The notes beneath the pieces were generated by a model that was not told the DNA's origin, did no database searches, and saw nothing but the letters and a program-made list of their open reading frames with translations. From contig JACGCN010000029.1 of the NCBI GenBank assembly GCA_014905825.1, forward strand, positions 620,001 through 684,000: 64,000 bases of DNA, given 5' to 3'. This document shows, one piece after another, positions 21,168-36,100 of the stretch (position 1 is the first letter of the stretch; the number at the start of each line of letters is the position of its first letter). Source of the stretch: Lyophyllum atratum. Taxonomy: Eukaryota > Basidiomycota > Agaricomycetes > Agaricales > Lyophyllaceae. Position numbers and translations under genes: made by a program.

Positions 21168-24100
21168 GTGGGATGAAGCATGACGCTGGTTTTAGCTGTG
21201 TTTTTCCCGTGGGATGTGTTTGGGCAATACTAACTTTCTTGGAAGATGATATTGTAGATGACGAAGGCGGTGATGTGTTTGGACTGTATTCAGACTTGGT
21301 GGGAAAGCTGAGGTTGGCTCTGCGAGCGTTCTTTGCTCCCCCCCGGCTTCGAAATGAAGGGGGGAAGAGTGGGATGAAGCATGACGCTGCGGGAGGCCTG
21401 GTTAGAGGCTTAGGGTGTGGGACGTATGTGGGAAACTTAGCGTCGGGACGAGGAGGACGGTTACGAGGTGAACTCTGTTTGCGAGTGTTCTGCGACGCGT
21501 GTTCCTTGCCCCCCCGGCTTCGGAATGAAGGTGGGAAGAGTGGGATGAAGCATGACGCTGCGGGAGTCCTGGTTAGAGGGTTAGGGTTCTTGCGACGGTC
21601 AAAAAAAAAAGTGCTCTGTTACGACTGCAAATTGTGCGCGCTACGAGGTGAAATCTGACATGATTCAGACGTGCTATGATCTCGAACCGCTGAAGATATC
21701 GAACGTGGAGAGCCGACGTGCTTTGCTCCCCCCCGGCTTCGAAATGAAGTTGGGAAAGAGTGGGATGAAGCATGACGCTGGTTTTAGCTGTGTTTTTCCC
21801 GTGGGATGTGTTTGGGCAATACTAACTTTCTTGGAAGATGATATTGTAGATGACGAAGGCGGTGATGTGTTTGGACTGTATTCAGACTTGGTGGGAAAGC
21901 TGAGGTTGGCTCTGCGAGCGTTCTTTGCTCCCCCCCGGCTTCGAAATGAAGGGGGGAAGAGTGGGATGAAGCATGACGCTGCGGGAGGCCTGGTTAGAGG
22001 CTTAGGGTGTGGGACGTATGTGGGAAACTTAGCGTCGGGACGAGGAGGACGGTTACGAGGTGAACTCTGTTTGCGAGTGTTCTGCGACGCGTGTTCCTTG
22101 CCCCCCCGGCTTCGGAATGAAGGTGGGAAGAGTGGGATGAAGCATGACGCTGCGGGAGTCCTGGTTAGAGGGTTAGGGTTCTTGCGACGGTCAAAAAAAA
22201 AAGTGCTCTGTTACGACTGCAAATTGTGCGCGCTACGAGGTGAAATCTGACATGATTCAGACGTGCTATGATCTCGAACCGCTGAAGATATCGAACGTGG
22301 AGAGCCGACGTGCTTTGCTCCCCCCCGGCTTCGAAATGAAGTTGGGAAAGAGTGGGATGAAGCATGACGCTGGTTTTAGCTGTGTTTTTCCCGTGGGATG
22401 TGTTTGGGCAATACTAACTTTCTTGGAAGATGATATTGTAGATGACGAAGGCGGTGATGTGTTTGGACTGTATTCAGACTTGGTGGGAAAGCTGAGGTTG
22501 GCTCTGCGAGCGTTCTTTGCTCCCCCCCGGCTTCGAAATGAAGGGGGGAAGAGTGGGATGAAGCATGACGCTGCGGGAGGCCTGGTTAGAGGCTTAGGGT
22601 GTGGGACGTATGTGGGAAACTTAGCGTCGGGACGAGGAGGACGGTTACGAGGTGAACTCTGTTTGCGAGTGTTCTGCGACGCGTGTTCCTTGCCCCCCCG
22701 GCTTCGGAATGAAGGTGGGAAGAGTGGGATGAAGCATGACGCTGCGGGAGTCCTGGTTAGAGGGTTAGGGTTCTTGCGACGGTCAAAAAAAAAAGTGCTC
22801 TGTTACGACTGCAAATTGTGCGCGCTACGAGGTGAAATCTGACATGATTCAGACGTGCTATGATCTCGAACCGCTGAAGATATCGAACGTGGAGAGCCGA
22901 CGTGCTTTGCTCCCCCCCGGCTTCGAAATGAAGTTGGGAAAGAGTGGGATGAAGCATGACGCTGGTTTTAGCTGTGTTTTTCCCGTGGGATGTGTTTGGG
23001 CAATACTAACTTTCTTGGAAGATGATATTGTAGATGACGAAGGCGGTGATGTGTTTGGACTGTATTCAGACTTGGTGGGAAAGCTGAGGTTGGCTCTGCG
23101 AGCGTTCTTTGCTCCCCCCCGGCTTCGAAATGAAGGGGGGAAGAGTGGGATGAAGCATGACGCTGCGGGAGGCCTGGTTAGAGGCTTAGGGTGTGGGACG
23201 TATGTGGGAAACTTAGCGTCGGGACGAGGAGGACGGTTACGAGGTGAACTCTGTTTGCGAGTGTTCTGCGACGCGTGTTCCTTGCCCCCCCGGCTTCGGA
23301 ATGAAGGTGGGAAGAGTGGGATGAAGCATGACGCTGCGGGAGTCCTGGTTAGAGGGTTAGGGTTCTTGCGACGGTCAAAAAAAAAAGTGCTCTGTTACGA
23401 CTGCAAATTGTGCGCGCTACGAGGTGAAATCTGACATGATTCAGACGTGCTATGATCTCGAACCGCTGAAGATATCGAACGTGGAGAGCCGACGTGCTTT
23501 GCTCCCCCCCGGCTTCGAAATGAAGTTGGGAAAGAGTGGGATGAAGCATGACGCTGGTTTTAGCTGTGTTTTTCCCGTGGGATGTGTTTGGGCAATACTA
23601 ACTTTCTTGGAAGATGATATTGTAGATGACGAAGGCGGTGATGTGTTTGGACTGTATTCAGACTTGGTGGGAAAGCTGAGGTTGGCTCTGCGAGCGTTCT
23701 TTGCTCCCCCCCGGCTTCGAAATGAAGGGGGGAAGAGTGGGATGAAGCATGACGCTGCGGGAGGCCTGGTTAGAGGCTTAGGGTGTGGGACGTATGTGGG
23801 AAACTTAGCGTCGGGACGAGGAGGACGGTTACGAGGTGAACTCTGTTTGCGAGTGTTCTGCGACGCGTGTTCCTTGCCCCCCCGGCTTCGGAATGAAGGT
23901 GGGAAGAGTGGGATGAAGCATGACGCTGCGGGAGTCCTGGTTAGAGGGTTAGGGTTCTTGCGACGGTCAAAAAAAAAAGTGCTCTGTTACGACTGCAAAT
24001 TGTGCGCGCTACGAGGTGAAATCTGACATGATTCAGACGTGCTATGATCTCGAACCGCTGAAGATATCGAACGTGGAGAGCCGACGTGCTTTGCTCCCCC

Positions 24101-27100
24101 CCGGCTTCGAAATGAAGTTGGGAAAGAGTGGGATGAAGCATGACGCTGGTTTTAGCTGTGTTTTTCCCGTGGGATGTGTTTGGGCAATACTAACTTTCTT
24201 GGAAGATGATATTGTAGATGACGAAGGCGGTGATGTGTTTGGACTGTATTCAGACTTGGTGGGAAAGCTGAGGTTGGCTCTGCGAGCGTTCTTTGCTCCC
24301 CCCCGGCTTCGAAATGAAGGGGGGAAGAGTGGGATGAAGCATGACGCTGCGGGAGGCCTGGTTAGAGGCTTAGGGTGTGGGACGTATGTGGGAAACTTAG
24401 CGTCGGGACGAGGAGGACGGTTACGAGGTGAACTCTGTTTGCGAGTGTTCTGCGATGCGTGTTCCTTGCCCCCCCGGCTTCGGAATGAAGGTGGGAAGAG
24501 TGGGATGAAGCATGACGCTGCGGGAGTCCTGGTTAGAGGGTTAGGGTTCTTGCGACGGTCAAAAAAAAAAGTGCTCTGTTACGACTGCAAATTGTGCGCG
24601 CTACGAGGTGAAATCTGACATGATTCAGACGTGCTATGATCTCGAACCGCTGAAGATATCGAACGTGGAGAGCCGACGTGCTTTGCTCCCCCCCGGCTTC
24701 GAAATGAAGTTGGGAAAGAGTGGGATGAAGCATGACGCTGGTTTTAGCTGTGTTTTTCCCGTGGGATGTGTTTGGGCAATACTAACTTTCTTGGAAGATG
24801 ATATTGTAGATGACGAAGGCGGTGATGTGTTTGGACTGTATTCAGACTTGGTGGGAAAGCTGAGGTTGGCTCTGCGAGCGTTCTTTGCTCCCCCCCGGCT
24901 TCGAAATGAAGGGGGGAAGAGTGGGATGAAGCATGACGCTGCGGGAGGCCTGGTTAGAGGCTTAGGGTGTGGGACGTATGTGGGAAACTTAGCGTCGGGA
25001 CGAGGAGGACGGTTACGAGGTGAACTCTGTTTGCGAGTGTTCTGCGACGCGTGTTCCTTGCCCCCCCGGCTTCGGAATGAAGGTGGGAAGAGTGGGATGA
25101 AGCATGACGCTGCGGGAGTCCTGGTTAGAGGGTTAGGGTTCTTGCGACGGTCAAAAAAAAAAGTGCTCTGTTACGACTGCAAATTGTGCGCGCTACGAGG
25201 TGAAATCTGACATGATTCAGACGTGCTATGATCTCGAACCGCTGAAGATATCGAACGTGGAGAGCCGACGTGCTTTGCTCCCCCCCGGCTTCGAAATGAA
25301 GTTGGGAAAGAGTGGGATGAAGCATGACGCTGGTTTTAGCTGTGTTTTTCCCGTGGGATGTGTTTGGGCAATACTAACTTTCTTGGAAGATGATATTGTA
25401 GATGACGAAGGCGGTGATGTGTTTGGACTGTATTCAGACTTGGTGGGAAAGCTGAGGTTGGCTCTGCGAGCGTTCTTTGCTCCCCCCCGGCTTCGAAATG
25501 AAGGGGGGAAGAGTGGGATGAAGCATGACGCTGCGGGAGGCCTGGTTAGAGGCTTAGGGTGTGGGACGTATGTGGGAAACTTAGCGTCGGGACGAGGAGG
25601 ACGGTTACGAGGTGAACTCTGTTTGCGAGTGTTCTGCGACGCGTGTTCCTTGCCCCCCCGGCTTCGGAATGAAGGTGGGAAGAGTGGGATGAAGCATGAC
25701 GCTGCGGGAGTCCTGGTTAGAGGGTTAGGGTTCTTGCGACGGTCAAAAAAAAAAGTGCTCTGTTACGACTGCAAATTGTGCGCGCTACGAGGTGAAATCT
25801 GACATGATTCAGACGTGCTATGATCTCGAACCGCTGAAGATATCGAACGTGGAGAGCCGACGTGCTTTGCTCCCCCCCGGCTTCGAAATGAAGTTGGGAA
25901 AGAGTGGGATGAAGCATGACGCTGGTTTTAGCTGTGTTTTTCCCGTGGGATGTGTTTGGGCAATACTAACTTTCTTGGAAGATGATATTGTAGATGACGA
26001 AGGCGGTGATGTGTTTGGACTGTATTCAGACTTGGTGGGAAAGCTGAGGTTGGCTCTGCGAGCGTTCTTTGCTCCCCCCCGGCTTCGAAATGAAGGGGGG
26101 AAGAGTGGGATGAAGCATGACGCTGCGGGAGGCCTGGTTAGAGGCTTAGGGTGTGGGACGTATGTGGGAAACTTAGCGTCGGGACGAGGAGGACGGTTAC
26201 GAGGTGAACTCTGTTTGCGAGTGTTCTGCGACGCGTGTTCCTTGCCCCCCCGGCTTCGGAATGAAGGTGGGAAGAGTGGGATGAAGCATGACGCTGCGGG
26301 AGTCCTGGTTAGAGGGTTAGGGTTCTTGCGACGGTCAAAAAAAAAAGTGCTCTGTTACGACTGCAAATTGTGCGCGCTACGAGGTGAAATCTGACATGAT
26401 TCAGACGTGCTATGATCTCGAACCGCTGAAGATATCGAACGTGGAGAGCCGACGTGCTTTGCTCCCCCCCGGCTTCGAAATGAAGTTGGGAAAGAGTGGG
26501 ATGAAGCATGACGCTGGTTTTAGCTGTGTTTTTCCCGTGGGATGTGTTTGGGCAATACTAACTTTCTTGGAAGATGATATTGTAGATGACGAAGGCGGTG
26601 ATGTGTTTGGACTGTATTCAGACTTGGTGGGAAAGCTGAGGTTGGCTCTGCGAGCGTTCTTTGCTCCCCCCCGGCTTCGAAATGAAGGGGGGAAGAGTGG
26701 GATGAAGCATGACGCTGCGGGAGGCCTGGTTAGAGGCTTAGGGTGTGGGACGTATGTGGGAAACTTAGCGTCGGGACGAGGAGGACGGTTACGAGGTGAA
26801 CTCTGTTTGCGAGTGTTCTGCGACGCGTGTTCCTTGCCCCCCCGGCTTCGGAATGAAGGTGGGAAGAGTGGGATGAAGCATGACGCTGCGGGAGTCCTGG
26901 TTAGAGGGTTAGGGTTCTTGCGACGGTCAAAAAAAAAAGTGCTCTGTTACGACTGCAAATTGTGCGCGCTACGAGGTGAAATCTGACATGATTCAGACGT
27001 GCTATGATCTCGAACCGCTGAAGATATCGAACGTGGAGAGCCGACGTGCTTTGCTCCCCCCCGGCTTCGAAATGAAGTTGGGAAAGAGTGGGATGAAGCA

Positions 27101-30100
27101 TGACGCTGGTTTTAGCTGTGTTTTTCCCGTGGGATGTGTTTGGGCAATACTAACTTTCTTGGAAGATGATATTGTAGATGACGAAGGCGGTGATGTGTTT
27201 GGACTGTATTCAGACTTGGTGGGAAAGCTGAGGTTGGCTCTGCGAGCGTTCTTTGCTCCCCCCCGGCTTCGAAATGAAGGGGGGAAGAGTGGGATGAAGC
27301 ATGACGCTGCGGGAGGCCTGGTTAGAGGCTTAGGGTGTGGGACGTATGTGGGAAACTTAGCGTCGGGACGAGGAGGACGGTTACGAGGTGAACTCTGTTT
27401 GCGAGTGTTCTGCGACGCGTGTTCCTTGCCCCCCCGGCTTCGGAATGAAGGTGGGAAGAGTGGGATGAAGCATGACGCTGCGGGAGTCCTGGTTAGAGGG
27501 TTAGGGTTCTTGCGACGGTCAAAAAAAAAAGTGCTCTGTTACGACTGCAAATTGTGCGCGCTACGAGGTGAAATCTGACATGATTCAGACGTGCTATGAT
27601 CTCGAACCGCTGAAGATATCGAACGTGGAGAGCCGACGTGCTTTGCTCCCCCCCGGCTTCGAAATGAAGTTGGGAAAGAGTGGGATGAAGCATGACGCTG
27701 GTTTTAGCTGTGTTTTTCCCGTGGGATGTGTTTGGGCAATACTAACTTTCTTGGAAGATGATATTGTAGATGACGAAGGCGGTGATGTGTTTGGACTGTA
27801 TTCAGACTTGGTGGGAAAGCTGAGGTTGGCTCTGCGAGCGTTCTTTGCTCCCCCCCGGCTTCGAAATGAAGGGGGGAAGAGTGGGATGAAGCATGACGCT
27901 GCGGGAGGCCTGGTTAGAGGCTTAGGGTGTGGGACGTATGTGGGAAACTTAGCGTCGGGACGAGGAGGACGGTTACGAGGTGAACTCTGTTTGCGAGTGT
28001 TCTGCGACGCGTGTTCCTTGCCCCCCCGGCTTCGGAATGAAGGTGGGAAGAGTGGGATGAAGCATGACGCTGCGGGAGTCCTGGTTAGAGGGTTAGGGTT
28101 CTTGCGACGGTCAAAAAAAAAAGTGCTCTGTTACGACTGCAAATTGTGCGCGCTACGAGGTGAAATCTGACATGATTCAGACGTGCTATGATCTCGAACC
28201 GCTGAAGATATCGAACGTGGAGAGCCGACGTGCTTTGCTCCCCCCCGGCTTCGAAATGAAGTTGGGAAAGAGTGGGATGAAGCATGACGCTGGTTTTAGC
28301 TGTGTTTTTCCCGTGGGATGTGTTTGGGCAATACTAACTTTCTTGGAAGATGATATTGTAGATGACGAAGGCGGTGATGTGTTTGGACTGTATTCAGACT
28401 TGGTGGGAAAGCTGAGGTTGGCTCTGCGAGCGTTCTTTGCTCCCCCCCGGCTTCGAAATGAAGGGGGGAAGAGTGGGATGAAGCATGACGCTGCGGGAGG
28501 CCTGGTTAGAGGCTTAGGGTGTGGGACGTATGTGGGAAACTTAGCGTCGGGACGAGGAGGACGGTTACGAGGTGAACTCTGTTTGCGAGTGTTCTGCGAC
28601 GCGTGTTCCTTGCCCCCCCGGCTTCGGAATGAAGGTGGGAAGAGTGGGATGAAGCATGACGCTGCGGGAGTCCTGGTTAGAGGGTTAGGGTTCTTGCGAC
28701 GGTCAAAAAAAAAAGTGCTCTGTTACGACTGCAAATTGTGCGCGCTACGAGGTGAAATCTGACATGATTCAGACGTGCTATGATCTCGAACCGCTGAAGA
28801 TATCGAACGTGGAGAGCCGACGTGCTTTGCTCCCCCCCGGCTTCGAAATGAAGTTGGGAAAGAGTGGGATGAAGCATGACGCTGGTTTTAGCTGTGTTTT
28901 TCCCGTGGGATGTGTTTGGGCAATACTAACTTTCTTGGAAGATGATATTGTAGATGACGAAGGCGGTGATGTGTTTGGACTGTATTCAGACTTGGTGGGA
29001 AAGCTGAGGTTGGCTCTGCGAGCGTTCTTTGCTCCCCCCCGGCTTCGAAATGAAGGGGGGAAGAGTGGGATGAAGCATGACGCTGCGGGAGGCCTGGTTA
29101 GAGGCTTAGGGTGTGGGACGTATGTGGGAAACTTAGCGTCGGGACGAGGAGGACGGTTACGAGGTGAACTCTGTTTGCGAGTGTTCTGCGACGCGTGTTC
29201 CTTGCCCCCCCGGCTTCGGAATGAAGGTGGGAAGAGTGGGATGAAGCATGACGCTGCGGGAGTCCTGGTTAGAGGGTTAGGGTTCTTGCGACGGTCAAAA
29301 AAAAAAGTGCTCTGTTACGACTGCAAATTGTGCGCGCTACGAGGTGAAATCTGACATGATTCAGACGTGCTATGATCTCGAACCGCTGAAGATATCGAAC
29401 GTGGAGAGCCGACGTGCTTTGCTCCCCCCCGGCTTCGAAATGAAGTTGGGAAAGAGTGGGATGAAGCATGACGCTGGTTTTAGCTGTGTTTTTCCCGTGG
29501 GATGTGTTTGGGCAATACTAACTTTCTTGGAAGATGATATTGTAGATGACGAAGGCGGTGATGTGTTTGGACTGTATTCAGACTTGGTGGGAAAGCTGAG
29601 GTTGGCTCTGCGAGCGTTCTTTGCTCCCCCCCGGCTTCGAAATGAAGGGGGGAAGAGTGGGATGAAGCATGACGCTGCGGGAGGCCTGGTTAGAGGCTTA
29701 GGGTGTGGGACGTATGTGGGAAACTTAGCGTCGGGACGAGGAGGACGGTTACGAGGTGAACTCTGTTTGCGAGTGTTCTGCGACGCGTGTTCCTTGCCCC
29801 CCCGGCTTCGGAATGAAGGTGGGAAGAGTGGGATGAAGCATGACGCTGCGGGAGTCCTGGTTAGAGGGTTAGGGTTCTTGCGACGGTCAAAAAAAAAAGT
29901 GCTCTGTTACGACTGCAAATTGTGCGCGCTACGAGGTGAAATCTGACATGATTCAGACGTGCTATGATCTCGAACCGCTGAAGATATCGAACGTGGAGAG
30001 CCGACGTGCTTTGCTCCCCCCCGGCTTCGAAATGAAGTTGGGAAAGAGTGGGATGAAGCATGACGCTGGTTTTAGCTGTGTTTTTCCCGTGGGATGTGTT

Positions 30101-33100
30101 TGGGCAATACTAACTTTCTTGGAAGATGATATTGTAGATGACGAAGGCGGTGATGTGTTTGGACTGTATTCAGACTTGGTGGGAAAGCTGAGGTTGGCTC
30201 TGCGAGCGTTCTTTGCTCCCCCCCGGCTTCGAAATGAAGGGGGGAAGAGTGGGATGAAGCATGACGCTGCGGGAGGCCTGGTTAGAGGCTTAGGGTGTGG
30301 GACGTATGTGGGAAACTTAGCGTCGGGACGAGGAGGACGGTTACGAGGTGAACTCTGTTTGCGAGTGTTCTGCGACGCGTGTTCCTTGCCCCCCCGGCTT
30401 CGGAATGAAGGTGGGAAGAGTGGGATGAAGCATGACGCTGCGGGAGTCCTGGTTAGAGGGTTAGGGTTCTTGCGACGGTCAAAAAAAAAAGTGCTCTGTT
30501 ACGACTGCAAATTGTGCGCGCTACGAGGTGAAATCTGACATGATTCAGACGTGCTATGATCTCGAACCGCTGAAGATATCGAACGTGGAGAGCCGACGTG
30601 CTTTGCTCCCCCCCGGCTTCGAAATGAAGTTGGGAAAGAGTGGGATGAAGCATGACGCTGGTTTTAGCTGTGTTTTTCCCGTGGGATGTGTTTGGGCAAT
30701 ACTAACTTTCTTGGAAGATGATATTGTAGATGACGAAGGCGGTGATGTGTTTGGACTGTATTCAGACTTGGTGGGAAAGCTGAGGTTGGCTCTGCGAGCG
30801 TTCTTTGCTCCCCCCCGGCTTCGAAATGAAGGGGGGAAGAGTGGGATGAAGCATGACGCTGCGGGAGGCCTGGTTAGAGGCTTAGGGTGTGGGACGTATG
30901 TGGGAAACTTAGCGTCGGGACGAGGAGGACGGTTACGAGGTGAACTCTGTTTGCGAGTGTTCTGCGACGCGTGTTCCTTGCCCCCCCGGCTTCGGAATGA
31001 AGGTGGGAAGAGTGGGATGAAGCATGACGCTGCGGGAGTCCTGGTTAGAGGGTTAGGGTTCTTGCGACGGTCAAAAAAAAAAGTGCTCTGTTACGACTGC
31101 AAATTGTGCGCGCTACGAGGTGAAATCTGACATGATTCAGACGTGCTATGATCTCGAACCGCTGAAGATATCGAACGTGGAGAGCCGACGTGCTTTGCTC
31201 CCCCCCGGCTTCGAAATGAAGTTGGGAAAGAGTGGGATGAAGCATGACGCTGGTTTTAGCTGTGTTTTTCCCGTGGGATGTGTTTGGGCAATACTAACTT
31301 TCTTGGAAGATGATATTGTAGATGACGAAGGCGGTGATGTGTTTGGACTGTATTCAGACTTGGTGGGAAAGCTGAGGTTGGCTCTGCGAGCGTTCTTTGC
31401 TCCCCCCCGGCTTCGAAATGAAGGGGGGAAGAGTGGGATGAAGCATGACGCTGCGGGAGGCCTGGTTAGAGGCTTAGGGTGTGGGACGTATGTGGGAAAC
31501 TTAGCGTCGGGACGAGGAGGACGGTTACGAGGTGAACTCTGTTTGCGAGTGTTCTGCGACGCGTGTTCCTTGCCCCCCCGGCTTCGGAATGAAGGTGGGA
31601 AGAGTGGGATGAAGCATGACGCTGCGGGAGTCCTGGTTAGAGGGTTAGGGTTCTTGCGACGGTCAAAAAAAAAAGTGCTCTGTTACGACTGCAAATTGTG
31701 CGCGCTACGAGGTGAAATCTGACATGATTCAGACGTGCTATGATCTCGAACCGCTGAAGATATCGAACGTGGAGAGCCGACGTGCTTTGCTCCCCCCCGG
31801 CTTCGAAATGAAGTTGGGAAAGAGTGGGATGAAGCATGACGCTGGTTTTAGCTGTGTTTTTCCCGTGGGATGTGTTTGGGCAATACTAACTTTCTTGGAA
31901 GATGATATTGTAGATGACGAAGGCGGTGATGTGTTTGGACTGTATTCAGACTTGGTGGGAAAGCTGAGGTTGGCTCTGCGAGCGTTCTTTGCTCCCCCCC
32001 GGCTTCGAAATGAAGGGGGGAAGAGTGGGATGAAGCATGACGCTGCGGGAGGCCTGGTTAGAGGCTTAGGGTGTGGGACGTATGTGGGAAACTTAGCGTC
32101 GGGACGAGGAGGACGGTTACGAGGTGAACTCTGTTTGCGAGTGTTCTGCGACGCGTGTTCCTTGCCCCCCCGGCTTCGGAATGAAGGTGGGAAGAGTGGG
32201 ATGAAGCATGACGCTGCGGGAGTCCTGGTTAGAGGGTTAGGGTTCTTGCGACGGTCAAAAAAAAAAGTGCTCTGTTACGACTGCAAATTGTGCGCGCTAC
32301 GAGGTGAAATCTGACATGATTCAGACGTGCTATGATCTCGAACCGCTGAAGATATCGAACGTGGAGAGCCGACGTGCTTTGCTCCCCCCCGGCTTCGAAA
32401 TGAAGTTGGGAAAGAGTGGGATGAAGCATGACGCTGGTTTTAGCTGTGTTTTTCCCGTGGGATGTGTTTGGGCAATACTAACTTTCTTGGAAGATGATAT
32501 TGTAGATGACGAAGGCGGTGATGTGTTTGGACTGTATTCAGACTTGGTGGGAAAGCTGAGGTTGGCTCTGCGAGCGTTCTTTGCTCCCCCCCGGCTTCGA
32601 AATGAAGGGGGGAAGAGTGGGATGAAGCATGACGCTGCGGGAGGCCTGGTTAGAGGCTTAGGGTGTGGGACGTATGTGGGAAACTTAGCGTCGGGACGAG
32701 GAGGACGGTTACGAGGTGAACTCTGTTTGCGAGTGTTCTGCGACGCGTGTTCCTTGCCCCCCCGGCTTCGGAATGAAGGTGGGAAGAGTGGGATGAAGCA
32801 TGACGCTGCGGGAGTCCTGGTTAGAGGGTTAGGGTTCTTGCGACGGTCAAAAAAAAAAGTGCTCTGTTACGACTGCAAATTGTGCGCGCTACGAGGTGAA
32901 ATCTGACATGATTCAGACGTGCTATGATCTCGAACCGCTGAAGATATCGAACGTGGAGAGCCGACGTGCTTTGCTCCCCCCCGGCTTCGAAATGAAGTTG
33001 GGAAAGAGTGGGATGAAGCATGACGCTGGTTTTAGCTGTGTTTTTCCCGTGGGATGTGTTTGGGCAATACTAACTTTCTTGGAAGATGATATTGTAGATG

Positions 33101-36100
33101 ACGAAGGCGGTGATGTGTTTGGACTGTATTCAGACTTGGTGGGAAAGCTGAGGTTGGCTCTGCGAGCGTTCTTTGCTCCCCCCCGGCTTCGAAATGAAGG
33201 GGGGAAGAGTGGGATGAAGCATGACGCTGCGGGAGGCCTGGTTAGAGGCTTAGGGTGTGGGACGTATGTGGGAAACTTAGCGTCGGGACGAGGAGGACGG
33301 TTACGAGGTGAACTCTGTTTGCGAGTGTTCTGCGACGCGTGTTCCTTGCCCCCCCGGCTTCGGAATGAAGGTGGGAAGAGTGGGATGAAGCATGACGCTG
33401 CGGGAGTCCTGGTTAGAGGGTTAGGGTTCTTGCGACGGTCAAAAAAAAAGTGCTCTGTTACGACTGCAAATTGTGCGCGCTACGAGGTGAAATCTGACAT
33501 GATTCAGACGTGCTATGATCTCGAACCGCTGAAGATATCGAACGTGGAGAGCCGACGTGCTTTGCTCCCCCCCGGCTTCGAAATGAAGTTGGGAAAGAGT
33601 GGGATGAAGCATGACGCTGGTTTTAGCTGTGTTTTTCCCGTGGGATGTGTTTGGGCAATACTAACTTTCTTGGAAGATGATATTGTAGATGACGAAGGCG
33701 GTGATGTGTTTGGACTGTATTCAGACTTGGTGGGAAAGCTGAGGTTGGCTCTGCGAGCGTTCTTTGCTCCCCCCCGGCTTCGAAATGAAGGGGGGAAGAG
33801 TGGGATGAAGCATGACGCTGCGGGAGGCCTGGTTAGAGGCTTAGGGTGTGGGACGTATGTGGGAAACTTAGCGTCGGGACGAGGAGGACGGTTACGAGGT
33901 GAACTCTGTTTGCGAGTGTTCTGCGACGCGTGTTCCTTGCCCCCCCGGCTTCGGAATGAAGGTGGGAAGAGTGGGATGAAGCATGACGCTGCGGGAGTCC
34001 TGGTTAGAGGGTTAGGGTTCTTGCGACGGTCAAAAAAAAAAGTGCTCTGTTACGACTGCAAATTGTGCGCGCTACGAGGTGAAATCTGACATGATTCAGA
34101 CGTGCTATGATCTCGAACCGCTGAAGATATCGAACGTGGAGAGCCGACGTGCTTTGCTCCCCCCCGGCTTCGAAATGAAGTTGGGAAAGAGTGGGATGAA
34201 GCATGACGCTGGTTTTAGCTGTGTTTTTCCCGTGGGATGTGTTTGGGCAATACTAACTTTCTTGGAAGATGATATTGTAGATGACGAAGGCGGTGATGTG
34301 TTTGGACTGTATTCAGACTTGGTGGGAAAGCTGAGGTTGGCTCTGCGAGCGTTCTTTGCTCCCCCCCGGCTTCGAAATGAAGGGGGGAAGAGTGGGATGA
34401 AGCATGACGCTGCGGGAGGCCTGGTTAGAGGCTTAGGGTGTGGGACGTATGTGGGAAACTTAGCGTCGGGACGAGGAGGACGGTTACGAGGTGAACTCTG
34501 TTTGCGAGTGTTCTGCGACGCGTGTTCCTTGCCCCCCCGGCTTCGGAATGAAGGTGGGAAGAGTGGGATGAAGCATGACGCTGCGGGAGTCCTGGTTAGA
34601 GGGTTAGGGTTCTTGCGACGGTCAAAAAAAAAAGTGCTCTGTTACGACTGCAAATTGTGCGCGCTACGAGGTGAAATCTGACATGATTCAGACGTGCTAT
34701 GATCTCGAACCGCTGAAGATATCGAACGTGGAGAGCCGACGTGCTTTGCTCCCCCCCGGCTTCGAAATGAAGTTGGGAAAGAGTGGGATGAAGCATGACG
34801 CTGGTTTTAGCTGTGTTTTTCCCGTGGGATGTGTTTGGGCAATACTAACTTTCTTGGAAGATGATATTGTAGATGACGAAGGCGGTGATGTGTTTGGACT
34901 GTATTCAGACTTGGTGGGAAAGCTGAGGTTGGCTCTGCGAGCGTTCTTTGCTCCCCCCCGGCTTCGAAATGAAGGGGGGAAGAGTGGGATGAAGCATGAC
35001 GCTGCGGGAGGCCTGGTTAGAGGCTTAGGGTGTGGGACGTATGTGGGAAACTTAGCGTCGGGACGAGGAGGACGGTTACGAGGTGAACTCTGTTTGCGAG
35101 TGTTCTGCGACGCGTGTTCCTTGCCCCCCCGGCTTCGGAATGAAGGTGGGAAGAGTGGGATGAAGCATGACGCTGCGGGAGTCCTGGTTAGAGGGTTAGG
35201 GTTCTTGCGACGGTCAAAAAAAAAAGTGCTCTGTTACGACTGCAAATTGTGCGCGCTACGAGGTGAAATCTGACATGATTCAGACGTGCTATGATCTCGA
35301 ACCGCTGAAGATATCGAACGTGGAGAGCCGACGTGCTTTGCTCCCCCCCGGCTTCGAAATGAAGTTGGGAAAGAGTGGGATGAAGCATGACGCTGGTTTT
35401 AGCTGTGTTTTTCCCGTGGGATGTGTTTGGGCAATACTAACTTTCTTGGAAGATGATATTGTAGATGACGAAGGCGGTGGTGATGTGTTTGGACTGTATT
35501 CAGACTTGGTGGGAAAGCTGAGGTTGGCTCTGCGAGCGTTCTTTGCTCCCCCCCGGCTTCGAAATGAAGGGGGGAAGAGTGGGATGAAGCATGACGCTGC
35601 GGGAGGCCTGGTTAGAGGCTTAGGGTGTGGGACGTATGTGGGAAACTTAGCGTCGGGACGAGGAGGACGGTTACGAGGTGAACTCTGTTTGCGAGTGTTC
35701 TGCGACGCGTGTTCCTTGCCCCCCCGGCTTCGGAATGAAGGTGGGAAGAGTGGGATGAAGCATGACGCTGCGGGAGTCCTGGTTAGAGGGTTAGGGTTCT
35801 TGCGACGGTCAAAAAAAAAAGTGCTCTGTTACGACTGCAAATTGTGCGCGCTACGAGGTGAAATCTGACATGATTCAGACGTGCTATGATCTCGAACCGC
35901 TGAAGATATCGAACGTGGAGAGCCGACGTGCTTTGCTCCCCCCCGGCTTCGAAATGAAGTTGGGAAAGAGTGGGATGAAGCATGACGCTGGTTTTAGCTG
36001 TGTTTTTCCCGTGGGATGTGTTTGGGCAATACTAACTTTCTTGGAAGATGATATTGTAGATGACGAAGGCGGTGATGTGTTTGGACTGTATTCAGACTTG

